Of a stretch of DNA of 64,000 nt, positions 1 to 8,723 are shown piece after piece. The stretch lies in NCBI RefSeq assembly GCF_001806325.1, contig NZ_CP017580.1:2542001-2606000 (forward strand). Direction: 5' to 3'. Source of the stretch: Curtobacterium sp. BH-2-1-1. Its GTDB lineage: Bacteria > Actinomycetota > Actinomycetes > Actinomycetales > Microbacteriaceae. Position 1 is the stretch's first letter; every line of letters starts with the position of its first letter. A program made the translations under genes and the position numbers. The notes beneath the pieces were generated by a model. That model ran no database searches, was not told where the DNA came from, and was given only the letters and a program-made list of their open reading frames with translations.

Positions 1-133
1 ATGGGGAACGATGACCGGACCGGAGGAACCCCAGATGCGTGACGCCGAAGGCGATGACGCCCGACAGAGCGAGCACGCCGAGCACGGCCAGCACGGTCGG
101 CAGGAGTCGGCCGGGGCGAAGTCGTTCACTCAT
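1..133 (-). CDS. N-terminus of a membrane or secreted protein, truncated by window edge
   Basis: Reading leftward from an ATG at 133, the first 44 codons are open to the edge. The peptide starts MSERLRPGRLLPTVLAV and continues through a hydrophobic stretch at about residues 11-35, preceded by arginines, so it is a signal anchor or signal peptide. Only 18 bp separate this start from the divergent oxidoreductase start at 152, so the two would share a promoter region. The family cannot be told from the fragment. Confidence 0.55.
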   Translation of the reverse strand, partial: MSERLRPGRLLPTVLAVLGVLALSGVIAFGVTHLGFLRSGHRSP

Positions 134-151
134 GGTGCGACGAGGCTATCC

Positions 152-1624
152 ATGGTCCGCGGGCTGCTCCTGGATGCACGATCCGCGATGGCGTCGCCGA
201 ACCGGAACGCGCGGACGGCGGTCGTCCTGGGGCGGTTGCTCGGGGTGGCGTTCCTGGTCTGCTTCGCGACCGGCGTCTACAGCTACTTCCTCCAGCAGCC
301 GCTGCCGTGGATGCGGTTCCCGACCCGTCCCGCGCAGCTCTACCAGTTCACGCAGGGCGTGCACATCACCGCGGGGATCGCGATCATCCCGCTGCTGCTC
401 GCGAAGCTCAACACGGTCATGCCGGCACTCGTGCAGACCCCGCCGGTGCGTGGGCCGCTGCACCTGCTCGAGCGGCTCTCGATCGCGGTGTTCGTGGCGT
501 CGGCGATCGTGCAGGTGACGACGGGCCTGCTCAACACGTACCAGTGGTACCCGTGGCCGTTCCCGTTCAAGCAGGTCCACAACGCGCTCGCGTACGTGCT
601 CATCGGGTCGCTCGTGCTGCACATCGGCGTGAAGCTCCGGCTGATCACCCGGTACTGGCGGAAGCGGGACTCGTACGACGAGCACGGCCGGTTCGTGGTC
701 GACCCGGCCGCGGGGAGCGAGCTGCTCTCGCCGTCCCAGGAGGAACGGGGCGCTTCCACCGGGCCGGATGCGCCTCCGCAGGCGGTCGCGTCCTACCCCC
801 GCGGCGTCACCGGCCGTGTGCTCCGCTGGGTCGACGGCGTGCCGGCCGAGCCCGCCGTCCCGGCCGTCCCGGCGGACGCTGCCGAGACTCGTCCCGGCGG
901 ACCGGACTCGGCGTCCGCGACCCGAGCGGCGTCCGCAGAGCCGAGTCTCGGCGTGCCGCAGGACGGTGCGGCGGAGGCGAGCCGCGCCTCCAGGGCCACG
1001 CCGGACGCGACCGACGGTCGACGTGAGCGGATCGCCCGACGCGGGTTCTTCGCCGGTGTGACCGCCGCGACGGTCGGTGTCGTGGCGTTGACCGCCGGAC
1101 AGTCGAGCACGCTCGCCGAGCCGTTCAACGTGTTCGGCGCCCGACAGCGGCACCGCGGGCCGAACGACCTGCCGGTCAACCGCACGGCCCGTGCCGCCGG
1201 TGTGCTGGCGACCGCCACCGCCGCCGACTGGTCCCTGACCGTCGTCGGGCACGACGTGGTCCGCACCTTCTCGCGAGCCGAGCTGGTGGCGCTCGGCACC
1301 GCCGAGGCCGAGCTCCCCATCTCCTGCGTCGAGGGCTGGAGCCAGATGGCGACCTGGAAGGGCGTGCGCATGCGCGACCTGCTCGGCGCCGTGCAGGCCG
1401 CGCCGGGGTCGCACGTGCGGGTGACGAGCCTCGAGCGGCACGGCGGCTACCGCATCATGGACATGGGCCCCGAGTACGCCGAGGACCCGACGACGCTCGT
1501 CGCGCTCGAGCTGAACGGCGCGACGCTCGACCTCGACCACGGGTTCCCGGCGCGGATCATCGCTCCCGGACGACCCGGTGTGCTGCAGACCAAGTGGATC
1601 GAGAAGATCGAGGTGATCGCATGA
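152..1624 (+). CDS. Cytochrome b561-like / molybdopterin oxidoreductase fusion protein
   Basis: This 490-residue protein joins two modules. Residues about 20-180 hold four or five membrane helices with histidines placed as in cytochrome b561/YedZ-type haem-b domains. A proline/alanine-rich linker and a second hydrophobic or Tat-like segment (RRGFFAGVTAATVG) follow. The C-terminal ~170 residues are a sulfite-oxidase-type molybdopterin domain with ISCVEGWS; Cys392 is the expected molybdenum ligand. The fusion would pass electrons between membrane and an extracytoplasmic substrate, which is unknown. The start at 152 is preferred over the upstream in-frame ATG at 11 because it follows a cgagg box and leaves room for the divergent gene; ATG at 188 is also possible. 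It overlaps the next gene by ATGA. Confidence 0.85.
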   Translation: MVRGLLLDARSAMASPNRNARTAVVLGRLLGVAFLVCFATGVYSYFLQQPLPWMRFPTRPAQLYQFTQGVHITAGIAIIPLLLAKLNTVMPALVQTPPVRGPLHLLERLSIAVFVASAIVQVTTGLLNTYQWYPWPFPFKQVHNALAYVLIGSLVLHIGVKLRLITRYWRKRDSYDEHGRFVVDPAAGSELLSPSQEERGASTGPDAPPQAVASYPRGVTGRVLRWVDGVPAEPAVPAVPADAAETRPGGPDSASATRAASAEPSLGVPQDGAAEASRASRATPDATDGRRERIARRGFFAGVTAATVGVVALTAGQSSTLAEPFNVFGARQRHRGPNDLPVNRTARAAGVLATATAADWSLTVVGHDVVRTFSRAELVALGTAEAELPISCVEGWSQMATWKGVRMRDLLGAVQAAPGSHVRVTSLERHGGYRIMDMGPEYAEDPTTLVALELNGATLDLDHGFPARIIAPGRPGVLQTKWIEKIEVIA

Positions 1625-2058
1625 GGGCCGCACGCATCGTGCTCGTCGTGGTCGGGGTGCTCGTCATCGCGTTCGGGGCGTACGTCCTCGTGACGACGGT
1701 CCGACCGAACCGGATCTGGGGGCTGGCGACCTGGCTCCTCGGGGCCGTGATCCTGCACGACGCGATCCTGTCGCCGTTCGTCGTCGGAGTGGGGCTCCTG
1801 CTCCGCCGGACCGGGCGGACGCTGCGTGCCTGGGCGCTCGTCGTCGTGCAGGCGGTCGTCGTGCTCGGGAGCGTCCTCGCGCTCGTGGTCCTGCCGGAGA
1901 TCGCGGCGAAGGCGCACGGGCAGAAGAACCCGACGGTGCTGCCGTTCGACTACGGCGCGCGGCTGCTCCTCGTCGAGGGGGTCCTGCTGCTCGTCGTCGT
2001 GGCGGTACTCGTGGTCGCCGCACGTCGTCCGGCACGCGTTCGCGCGAGTACTGGTTGA
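1621..2058 (+). CDS. Small integral membrane protein, function unknown
   Basis: The ATG at 1621 overlaps the stop of the oxidoreductase (ATGA), so the two are translationally coupled. The 145 residues contain four hydrophobic helices (about 5-24, 33-57, 66-88, 111-131) and a short loop with a PFDYG motif. I recognise no family. Coupling suggests a helper or membrane partner of the molybdoenzyme, but that is inference from position only. Confidence 0.75.
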   Translation: MRAARIVLVVVGVLVIAFGAYVLVTTVRPNRIWGLATWLLGAVILHDAILSPFVVGVGLLLRRTGRTLRAWALVVVQAVVVLGSVLALVVLPEIAAKAHGQKNPTVLPFDYGARLLLVEGVLLLVVVAVLVVAARRPARVRASTG

Positions 2059-2086
2059 ACCGACAACCTTTCGGTAGACTCGACGC

Positions 2087-2632
2087 ATGACCGACGACAC
2101 CCCGTGGCTCACCCGCGACCAGCTGCGCGCGTGGATGAAGCTCGTCGCGGTCATGGAGCTCCTGCCGGCCGCGCTCGACCAGCAGCTCCAGCGCGACGCC
2201 GACCTGACGCACTTCGACTACATGGTCATCGCGATGCTCTCCGAGACCGACTCCCGGACGCTCCGGATGTCGGCGCTCGCCTCGGCGACGAACGCCTCGC
2301 TGCCGCGGCTGTCCCACGTGGTGTCCCGGCTCGAGAAGCGCGGCCTCGTGGCGCGCTGTCCCTCGACCGACGACCGGCGCGCGACCGACGTCCGGCTGAC
2401 CGACGCCGGCTACGCGACCATCGTCGACGCGGCCCCCGACCACGTCCGGACCGCCCGTCGCGTGGTGATCGACGCGCTGAGCGACGAGCAGGTCGGGCAG
2501 CTCGACGGCATCGCCGCGGCGCTCCTCAGCCGGCTCGACCCCGAGGGACGGTTCGCCGCCCTGACCTACCCGCGCGACGACGACGAGCCCGCCATCTGCG
2601 AGGCCCGGCTGACGGGTACGGCGACCGACTGA
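2087..2632 (+). CDS. MarR-family transcriptional regulator
   Basis: A 181-residue winged-helix protein. The recognition region around residues 60-85 (ASLPRLSHVVSRLEKRGLV) and the wing (STDDRRATDVRLTDAGYA) are typical MarR. The start is supported by a TAGACT -10 hexamer at 2075-2080 that ends 6 nt before the ATG, implying a leaderless transcript. The C-terminal ~30 residues, acidic then polar, lie beyond the usual domain. The target is unknown; neither neighbour is an obvious efflux gene. Confidence 0.9.
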   Translation: MTDDTPWLTRDQLRAWMKLVAVMELLPAALDQQLQRDADLTHFDYMVIAMLSETDSRTLRMSALASATNASLPRLSHVVSRLEKRGLVARCPSTDDRRATDVRLTDAGYATIVDAAPDHVRTARRVVIDALSDEQVGQLDGIAAALLSRLDPEGRFAALTYPRDDDEPAICEARLTGTATD

Positions 2633-2684
2633 CGCCACCGTCACGCACGCCTGCGAGCCGTGGGCGTTGCAATAGGCTCGCCGC

Positions 2685-3641
2685 ATGACCGAGTCCGCCG
2701 CGCCGTCCGACACGTACTCCTACCTCGGACCCGCAGGGACCTTCACCGAGGCTGCGCTCAAGCTCGTGGACGCGGCGGCCGGCAAGCCCTGGCGGAGCGT
2801 GAACAACGTCGGCGAGGCCCTCGACGACGTCGTCAGCGGCCAGTCGATCGGTGCCGTCATCGCCATCGAGAACAGCGTCGACGGCGGGGTCAGCGCGACG
2901 CAGGACGCCCTCGCCCGGATCCCCGGCGTGCGCATCGTGGGGGAGTACCTCGTCCCCGTCGACTTCGTGCTCGTCGCCCGCCCCGGCACCGCGCTCGCCG
3001 ACGTCCGCACCGTGAACGCCCACCCCGTGGCCTACGCCCAGACCCACAACTGGCTCGAGGCGAACGTCCGCGGCCACGGGCACATCCCGGCGTCCTCGAA
3101 CGTGGCGGCCGCAGCAGCCCTGCTCGACGAGCACCCCACCGCCGACGCTGCCGTCGCACCCCCGGGGATCACCGACCACTACGCGCTCGAGGTCCTGGCC
3201 TCGTCCATCGGGGACAACGCCTCGGCGGTCACCCGGTTCGTGCTCGTGTCGAAGACCCTGGCGCTGCCCGAGCCGACCGGCGCCGACAAGACCAGCGTCA
3301 TCGTCGAACTGCCCGCCGACCACCCCGGCGCCCTGGTCGACATGCTCGAGCAGTTCGCGACGCGGGGCATCAACATGGGGTTGCTGTCCTCGCGGCCGAT
3401 CGGCGACGAGCTCGGGCGGTACCGGTTCGTCATCGACCTCGACGGGCACGTGCGGGACGAGCGCGTGGCGGACGCACTGCTCGGCCTGCGGCGGTTCAGC
3501 CCGCGCGTGACGTTCCTCGGGTCGTACCCGCGGGCCGACGGGTTCCGGCCCGAGGTGCCCGCGCGCTACTCGGACGTCGCGTTCGTCGAGGCGCGCGACT
3601 GGCTGCGCGCGATCGTGTCGGGCAAGCCCGAGGTGCGCTGA
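2685..3641 (+). CDS. pheA: Prephenate dehydratase
   Basis: This enzyme decarboxylates and dehydrates prephenate to phenylpyruvate in phenylalanine synthesis. The 318-residue protein has the periplasmic-binding-like catalytic domain (SYLGPAGTFTEAAL near the N-terminus, IENSVDGGV, and TRFVLVSK with the catalytic TRF) followed by an ACT domain at about residues 205-285 (ADHPGALVDML, then GINMGLLSSRP), where phenylalanine normally gives feedback inhibition. No chorismate mutase domain is fused, as usual in actinobacteria. TAGGCT at 2673-2678 lies 6 nt before the ATG, so the transcript is probably leaderless. Confidence 0.95.
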   Translation: MTESAAPSDTYSYLGPAGTFTEAALKLVDAAAGKPWRSVNNVGEALDDVVSGQSIGAVIAIENSVDGGVSATQDALARIPGVRIVGEYLVPVDFVLVARPGTALADVRTVNAHPVAYAQTHNWLEANVRGHGHIPASSNVAAAAALLDEHPTADAAVAPPGITDHYALEVLASSIGDNASAVTRFVLVSKTLALPEPTGADKTSVIVELPADHPGALVDMLEQFATRGINMGLLSSRPIGDELGRYRFVIDLDGHVRDERVADALLGLRRFSPRVTFLGSYPRADGFRPEVPARYSDVAFVEARDWLRAIVSGKPEVR

Positions 3642-3684
3642 GCGCTGCGCGCTGCGCGCTGCGCGCCCGCGCGGCCTTGCAGGG

Positions 3685-3749
3685 TCGAACCACGAATCCG
3701 ACATGGAACCAGCCGCGAGGGGCGGTTCCACGTCGGATCCGTGGTTCGA
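3685..3749. repeat. Long imperfect inverted repeat between convergent genes
   Basis: Arms 3685-3710 and 3724-3749 are complementary at 24 of 26 positions around a 13-nt loop. It lies in the 295-bp gap between the convergent ends of pheA and the lipid kinase. A transcript from either strand could fold into a very stable hairpin, so it may act as a two-way terminator, although no T-run follows. I see nothing else in the gap beyond GC-rich simple sequence at 3645-3675. Confidence 0.85.
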
Positions 3750-3936
3750 AGGCGTCAGCGCACCAGAGCAGGGACCGGCAGCGTGAGCGGCTGCGGGACG
3801 ACTGCACGAAGGAGCCGGCGACGTCGAGGTAGAGGTATGCCGGACTTCGCGAGACCTTCGTCACCACGTCGTCGCGTGGTTCCGAGGGACTTTCGTTGTG
3901 CGGAGCGCGCACCGCGGCGCGCCCGCGCGGCCCGCG

Positions 3937-5007
3937 CTACCGCCGGCGGCCGCGGCCCGTCGCCGGCTCGACCGCGGGGATCCGCACGTCCAGCGAGCCC
4001 GGGTCGATCTTCGCGCGGAACGCCAAGATCTCGCCCACCGGGTCGCCGTCGATCTCGAACTCGTCCGGCTTCGCCAGGCGCAGCGTGAACTCCTCGCCGC
4101 GCAGGTACCGCAGCGGGCGCTCCTGCTTCGCGGCCGTGGTGATCCGGCGGCCGATCACCGTGTCGGACAGGGCCGACCGGCGGAACCACCGCAGGATCCC
4201 GTTCTCCCAGAACACCCGGGCGGCGATGCGCACCCAGCCGAAGAACCCGCGAGGCCGCATCACGACGATGTCGAACACCCCGTCGTCGATCTCGGCATCG
4301 GGCAGGAGCATGGCGTTGGCCTGGAGCATGCCGCAGTTGCCGACGATGACCGAGTGCGCCCGGACCGAGCCGTTGCGCGCCGACTCGTCGAGCCGGTACT
4401 TGAACTCGAAGCCGTCGGTGTCCCGGACGGAGCGGAACAGCGAGTCGAGGTAGGCGAGCCACCCGACGCGCTTCTTCAGCTCGGGGCGCGTGTTCGCGAG
4501 CATGCGGGCGTCGAGCCCGAGGCCAGCCATCACGACGAAGCCGAACCGGTCGCGGGAGCCGTCGGGACGCTCGACACCGAGCAGTCCGAAGTCGATCGAA
4601 CGGTCGTGCCCGGTGAAGATCGCCTTGGCCATCCCGCCGAGGTCGTCCAGCGGCAACTTCATGTTCCGCGCGAGCAGGTTTCCCGTGCCGCTCGGCAGCA
4701 GCGCCAGCGAGGCGTCGGACCCGTGCACCACCTCGGCCACGGCGCGGACGGTGCCGTCCCCACCCGCGGCGGCGACGACGTCGGCGCCGGCTTCGAGCGC
4801 GGCGCGGGCCATGCCGCCGCCCGGGTCCTCCTCCGTCGTCTCGAACCAGAGGGTCTCGGCCCAGCCGGCCTCCTGCTGGTGCTTCTCGACGGTGCGCTTG
4901 AGGGTCGGCAGGTGGACCTTGACCGGGTTGTAGACCACCGCGGCCGTCCGCTGCTCGGTCTGGAGGGCGTCCTGGTCCGCGGGCGCGGTCTCCGAAGGGG
5001 TCGACAT
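3937..5007 (-). CDS. Diacylglycerol/sphingosine kinase-family lipid kinase
   Basis: A 356-residue member of the DAGK catalytic family, which phosphorylates diacylglycerol or related lipids at the membrane with ATP. Visible motifs are VVYNPVK at the start of the domain, the nucleotide-binding GGDGT (residues 82-86) and SGTGN (106-110), and the two-layer C-terminal domain. The ATG at 5007 gives the normal N-terminus; codons further upstream come from the palindromic repeat at 5066-5101 and are not real coding sequence. The gene is convergent with pheA and divergent from serS. Confidence 0.9.
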   Translation of the reverse strand: MSTPSETAPADQDALQTEQRTAAVVYNPVKVHLPTLKRTVEKHQQEAGWAETLWFETTEEDPGGGMARAALEAGADVVAAAGGDGTVRAVAEVVHGSDASLALLPSGTGNLLARNMKLPLDDLGGMAKAIFTGHDRSIDFGLLGVERPDGSRDRFGFVVMAGLGLDARMLANTRPELKKRVGWLAYLDSLFRSVRDTDGFEFKYRLDESARNGSVRAHSVIVGNCGMLQANAMLLPDAEIDDGVFDIVVMRPRGFFGWVRIAARVFWENGILRWFRRSALSDTVIGRRITTAAKQERPLRYLRGEEFTLRLAKPDEFEIDGDPVGEILAFRAKIDPGSLDVRIPAVEPATGRGRRR

Positions 5008-5065
5008 GCACCAACGGTACCGATCGGATGCTGCGAGCGGACGGCCATGGCGACCCGCCGCGGGC

Positions 5066-5101
5066 CTGGAGGCGCGGGTCGGGCCCGCACCGCGCCTCCA
5101 G
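5066..5101. repeat. Family-1 dispersed palindrome, copy 1
   Basis: Arms CTGGAGGCGCGG (5066-5077) and CCGCGCCTCCAG (5090-5101) flank a centre with GGGCCC. It sits in the divergent gap between the lipid kinase and serS, upstream of both. The same core recurs at six other places in the window plus one split copy. Confidence 0.9.
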
Positions 5102-5123
5102 TCCGTCCGCAACTGCGCCCCTT

Positions 5124-5129
5124 TAGGAT
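5124..5129 (+). promoter_or_regulatory. -10 element of serS
   Basis: TAGGAT lies 6 nt before the GTG start of serS, the spacing seen for several leaderless genes in the window. The expected transcription start therefore coincides with the start codon. Confidence 0.65.
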
Positions 5130-5135
5130 GGTGCG

Positions 5136-6401
5136 GTGATCGATCCCCAGCTGCTGCGTGACAACCCGGACGTCATCAAGGCCTCGCAGGAGGCGCGCGG
5201 CGCCTCCGTCGCCGTCGTCGACGAGGCCGTCGCCGCGGACGCGGCACGGCGGAGCGCGATCACCTCGTTCGAGTCCCTCCGGGCCGAGCAGAACGCCTTC
5301 GGCAAGACCGTCGCGAAGGCCCCGAAGGACGAGAAGGCCGCGCTCGTGCAGCAGGCCCAGGCGCTCGCCGCGAAGGTGAAGGAAGCGCAGGCGACCGTCA
5401 CCGCGGCCGAGGAGTCCTTCAACGCGGTGGTCCGGAGCATCCCGAACGTCGTCCTGCCCGACGTGCCGAAGGGCGGCGAGGACGACTTCGTCACGCTCCG
5501 CACCGTCGGCACGAAGCCGGAGTTCGACTTCGAGCCCAAGGACCACGCCGACCTCGGCGAGCACCTCGGCATCATCGACATCCCGCGCGGCGTGAAGGTC
5601 TCCGGCTCGCGGTTCTACTTCCTGCGCGGCCTCGGTGCCCGGCTCGAGATCGCCCTGATGTCGCTCGGCCTCGACCGTGCGATCGCCGCGGGCTTCGAGC
5701 CGCTCATCACCCCGACGCTCGTGCGCCCCGAGACCATGGCCGGCACGGGCTTCCTCGGCGAGCACGCGGCCGAGGTCTACCGGCTCGAGGCGGACGACCT
5801 CTACCTGACCGGCACGAGCGAGGTCGCCCTCGCCGGGTTCCACGCCGACGAGATCCTCTCCTTCGACGGTGGCGACGGCCTGCGGTACGCCGGCTGGTCG
5901 ACCTGCTACCGGCGCGAGGCGGGGTCGGCGGGCAAGGACAACCGCGGCATCCTGCGCGTGCACCAGTTCAACAAGCTCGAGATGTTCGCCTACGTCCACC
6001 CGGACCAGGCCGAGGCCGAGCACGCCAAACTCGTCGGGTACCAGGAGCAGATGCTGCAGGACCTCGGGCTGCACTACCGCGTGATCGACGTGGCGGGTGG
6101 CGACCTCGGCACGAGTGCGGCGCGCAAGTACGACATCGAGGCGTGGGTCCCGACGCAGGGCACCTTCCGCGAGCTCACGTCGACGTCGAACTGCACGACG
6201 TTCCAGGCTCGGCGCCTCGACATCCGGTACCGCACCGAGAGCGGGAAGACCGCGCCGGTCGCGACCCTGAACGGCACCCTCGCGACCACCCGGTGGATCG
6301 TCGCGATCCTCGAGACGCACCAGCAGGCCGACGGCTCGGTCGTCGTGCCCGAGGTCCTCCGTCCCTACCTGGGCGGCGTCGAGGTGATCGAACCCCGATG
6401 A
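5136..6401 (+). CDS. serS: Seryl-tRNA synthetase
   Basis: Charges tRNA-Ser with serine. The 421 residues match the family length. The N-terminal ~110 residues form the coiled-coil tRNA-binding arm (alanine-, lysine- and glutamate-rich). The class II catalytic core carries motif 1 (GARLEIALM region), [10 protein letters not shown], motif 2 around [12 protein letters not shown], and motif 3 as [15 protein letters not shown] near the C-terminus. Translation starts at GTG 5136. It overlaps the HAD gene by ATGA, and a cognate tRNA-Ser(UGA) lies 0.9 kb downstream. Confidence 0.97.
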   Translation: MIDPQLLRDNPDVIKASQEARGASVAVVDEAVAADAARRSAITSFESLRAEQNAFGKTVAKAPKDEKAALVQQAQALAAKVKEAQATVTAAEESFNAVVRSIPNVVLPDVPKGGEDDFVTLRTVGTKPEFDFEPKDHADLGEHLGIIDIPRGVKVSGSRFYFLRGLGARLEIALMSLGLDRAIAAGFEPLITPTLVRPETMAGTGFLGEHAAEVYRLEADDLYLTGTSEVALAGFHADEILSFDGGDGLRYAGWSTCYRREAGSAGKDNRGILRVHQFNKLEMFAYVHPDQAEAEHAKLVGYQEQMLQDLGLHYRVIDVAGGDLGTSAARKYDIEAWVPTQGTFRELTSTSNCTTFQARRLDIRYRTESGKTAPVATLNGTLATTRWIVAILETHQQADGSVVVPEVLRPYLGGVEVIEPR

Positions 6402-7252
6402 GCACGCAGGGTCGGTTCGTCGACGGTTCGGCCGGTGCGGGTGCGCCGGCCCGGACGAAGCGCTGGTTGGTGGCGCTCGACATCGACGGCACCACCATGC
6501 GCGAGGACGGTGTCGTCACCGACACCGTGATCGCCGCGCTCCGCGATGCCGAGGCAGCCGGGCACGAGGTCATGCTCAGCACCGGTCGCAGCGAGGGCAT
6601 GACCGTCCCGCTGCTCGACACGCTCGGCATCCAGCCGAAGTACCTCGTCTGCGCGAACGGCGCCCTGACCCTGGGACGCCGGTCCGACGGTTCCTACGAG
6701 CGGGTGCACGTCGAGCAGTTCGACCCGAGCGAGGTCCTCCGGACGATCCACGGCGCCCTCGAGAACGCCGCGTTCGGCGTCGAGGACCAGACCGGGCACT
6801 TCCTGCTCTCCGGCAACTTCCCCGACGACACGATGACCGTTGCCGGTGAGCACGTCCCGTTCGAACGGCTGCTCGGCGTCGAGGCGACCCGTGTCGTCGT
6901 CATCTCGCCCGGCCACGACACCGAGGACTTCCTGCAGATCGTCGAGCGGATGGGGCTGCACAAGGTCTCGTACTCGGTGGGCTGGACGTCGTGGCTCGAC
7001 ATCGCACCCGAGGGTGTGACGAAGGCCACCGCGATGGAGCGGGTCCGTGAGCGGCTCGACATCCCGCGCTCCCGCGTCTTCGCCGCGGGGGACGGTCGGA
7101 ACGACATCGACATGCTCCGGTGGGCCTCGACCTCGGGGCGCGGCGTCGTCATGGGGCAGGCACCCGAGGACGTCGTGGACGCGGGCAACGAGCTCACGGG
7201 TGGCGTGACCGACGACGGCCTGGCGGCTGCGCTCGACTCCCTGCCGCGCTAG
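6398..7252 (+). CDS. HAD-superfamily Cof-type phosphatase
   Basis: A 284-residue HAD hydrolase of the Cof/IIB type, which dephosphorylates sugar phosphates or similar small molecules. Motif I is DIDGT (residues 28-32), motif II is the STGR region, a conserved Lys occurs in GVTKATAM, and motif IV is GDGRNDIDM with its acidic pair. The large cap lies between motifs II and III. The ATG at 6398 overlaps the serS stop. The first ~20 residues are an unconserved tail. Substrate unknown. Confidence 0.9.
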   Translation: MSTQGRFVDGSAGAGAPARTKRWLVALDIDGTTMREDGVVTDTVIAALRDAEAAGHEVMLSTGRSEGMTVPLLDTLGIQPKYLVCANGALTLGRRSDGSYERVHVEQFDPSEVLRTIHGALENAAFGVEDQTGHFLLSGNFPDDTMTVAGEHVPFERLLGVEATRVVVISPGHDTEDFLQIVERMGLHKVSYSVGWTSWLDIAPEGVTKATAMERVRERLDIPRSRVFAAGDGRNDIDMLRWASTSGRGVVMGQAPEDVVDAGNELTGGVTDDGLAAALDSLPR

Positions 7253-7304
7253 CCCGGTAGACTTCCCGGGACGCGATCACGTCTCGCCACGTGGTCGCGT
7301 CGCT

Positions 7305-7392
7305 GGAGGGTTGTCCGAGCGGCCGATGGAGCCTGTCTTGAAAACAGGTGGGCAGAGATGTCTCGTGGGTTCGAATCCCACACCCTCCGCCA
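7305..7392 (+). tRNA. tRNA-Ser(UGA)
   Basis: Acceptor strand GGAGGGT (7305-7311) pairs with ACCCTCC ending at 7388, with discriminator G at 7389. The anticodon stem CCTGT/ACAGG carries loop CTTGAAA with anticodon TGA. A long variable arm and GGTTCGAATCC T-arm are present. CCA at 7390-7392 is encoded, and its A is the first base of the next gene's ATG. TAGACT at about 7258-7263 is a likely -10. Confidence 0.95.
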
Positions 7393-7919
7393 TGGACACA
7401 CGCCTGCGCCTGATCCGCGTCGACGACGCCGCGACGCTCGCGGCCGTCGTCAGTGCGAGCGCCGACCACCTGCGGCCGTGGGAACCGACCCGTTCGCCCG
7501 CCTACTTCACCGAGGCGGGGCAGCACGACGTCATCGTGCAGGCCCTCGCGGCCGAGCGTGCCGGCACGTCCGTCCCGTTCGTGATCGAGTCGGTCGACGG
7601 CGAACTGCTCGGCCGGATCACGCTGAGCGGCATCACCCGCGGTGCCCTGCAGTCGTGTGCGATGGGGTACTGGATCCGCGCCGACCGGACCCGGCAGGGA
7701 CATGCCTCCCGGGCGGTCCGGGCGGCTGCGGCGCACGCGTTCGAGGTGCTGCGGCTCCACCGTGTCCAGGCGGAGACCCTGCCCGAGAACGTGGGCTCGC
7801 AGCGTGCACTGCAGGCAGCGGGGTTCACGCGCTACGGCCTGGCACCCGAGTACCTCAGGATCGCCGGGGCGTGGCGCGACCACGTCATGTTCCAGCTCCT
7901 CGCTCCGACCGACCGGTGA
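7392..7919 (+). CDS. GNAT-family N-acetyltransferase (RimJ-like)
   Basis: A 175-residue acetyl-CoA-dependent acetyltransferase. The N-terminus TRLRLIRVDDAATLAAVV matches the usual GNAT opening, and the acetyl-CoA loop region is RADRTRQGHASRAVRAAAAHAF, with VQAETLPENVGSQRALQAAGF downstream as in ribosomal-protein Ser/Ala acetyltransferases. The ATG at 7392 uses the last base of the encoded tRNA CCA, so the mature mRNA would begin at or next to the start codon after 3' processing of the tRNA. No Shine-Dalgarno site fits outside the tRNA. The substrate is unknown. Confidence 0.88.
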   Translation: MDTRLRLIRVDDAATLAAVVSASADHLRPWEPTRSPAYFTEAGQHDVIVQALAAERAGTSVPFVIESVDGELLGRITLSGITRGALQSCAMGYWIRADRTRQGHASRAVRAAAAHAFEVLRLHRVQAETLPENVGSQRALQAAGFTRYGLAPEYLRIAGAWRDHVMFQLLAPTDR

Positions 7920-7928
7920 GCCCCCGGT

Positions 7929-8639
7929 TCAGCTGACGAGCCCCGTCACCACGTCGTGCACCACCCGGGCGGCACGGGCGGCCGCATCGTCGAGGTGCTC
8001 CTTGAACTCGTCGCCGTCCGGCGCGCACAGGTCGCTGATGCACCGCACGGACACGAACGGCATGGCGTGGACGTGCGCGAACTGCGCGATCGCCGCCGAC
8101 TCCATGTCGACCGCCGCAACCGTGGGGAACGCCGTCCGGAGCAGACGCGCTCGACCCTCGGTGACGAAGATCTCGCTCGAGCCGATCGTGGCCGAGCGGA
8201 GGCGGTACCCGGCGTCCGAGGCGAGTGCCAGCTCGACGAGCCGGTCGTTGGGCTCGTACCCGGTGGGCATGCCCGGGACCTGGCCGAGCGCGTACCCGAA
8301 CGCCGTCGCGTCGGCGTTGAGGTTGACGTAGCGGTCCCCGACGACGACGTCGCCGATCTCGACGCCGTGCATCAGCCCACCGGCCGTCCCGACGCTGATC
8401 ACCGGGATGCCGGAGCCGAAGTCGTGGAAGGCGTGGGCGACCGCTGCCGTGGCGTTCGTGAACCCGATGCCGCTGCGGCGCACGGCTACCGTGGCGCCAC
8501 CGACGTCGAGCAGGTGGTGTTCGTCGTGGCCGCCGACCGGACCGTCGAGGATCGGGACACCGCCGAGGAGCCCGGCGAACGCGGACACCTCTTCGCTCAT
8601 GGCGGCGATGACGACCGCGATCGGGGGAGGGAGTTGCAC
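7929..8639 (-). CDS. mtnN: MTA/SAH nucleosidase (phosphorylase superfamily)
   Basis: Cleaves 5'-methylthioadenosine and S-adenosylhomocysteine to adenine and the thioribose. The 236-residue protein starts with PIAVVIAAMSEEV, the family opening with its acidic residues, then SGIGFTNA, SVGTAGGL, VDMESAA (substrate-binding Glu), and FVSVRCISD with the catalytic Asp. GTG at 8639 is chosen because it includes the first beta strand; ATG at 8600 would remove it. The gene ends 10 bp from the convergent acetyltransferase. A purine nucleoside phosphorylase of the same fold is the alternative. Confidence 0.85.
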   Translation of the reverse strand: MQLPPPIAVVIAAMSEEVSAFAGLLGGVPILDGPVGGHDEHHLLDVGGATVAVRRSGIGFTNATAAVAHAFHDFGSGIPVISVGTAGGLMHGVEIGDVVVGDRYVNLNADATAFGYALGQVPGMPTGYEPNDRLVELALASDAGYRLRSATIGSSEIFVTEGRARLLRTAFPTVAAVDMESAAIAQFAHVHAMPFVSVRCISDLCAPDGDEFKEHLDDAAARAARVVHDVVTGLVS

Positions 8640-8723
8640 TGATCGATGATCGCACGGGCCGCCGACCGTCGGGACACCGGGACGCGTACCGTGCACCGTG
8701 CGCGGGGAGATCCAGGGGGCGGT

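Noticed and set aside
5008..5112. N-terminal extension of the lipid kinase with a WRRGAGP peptide
   Set aside because: The same peptide appears in front of several unrelated genes because it is the translation of the family-1 palindrome, not protein.
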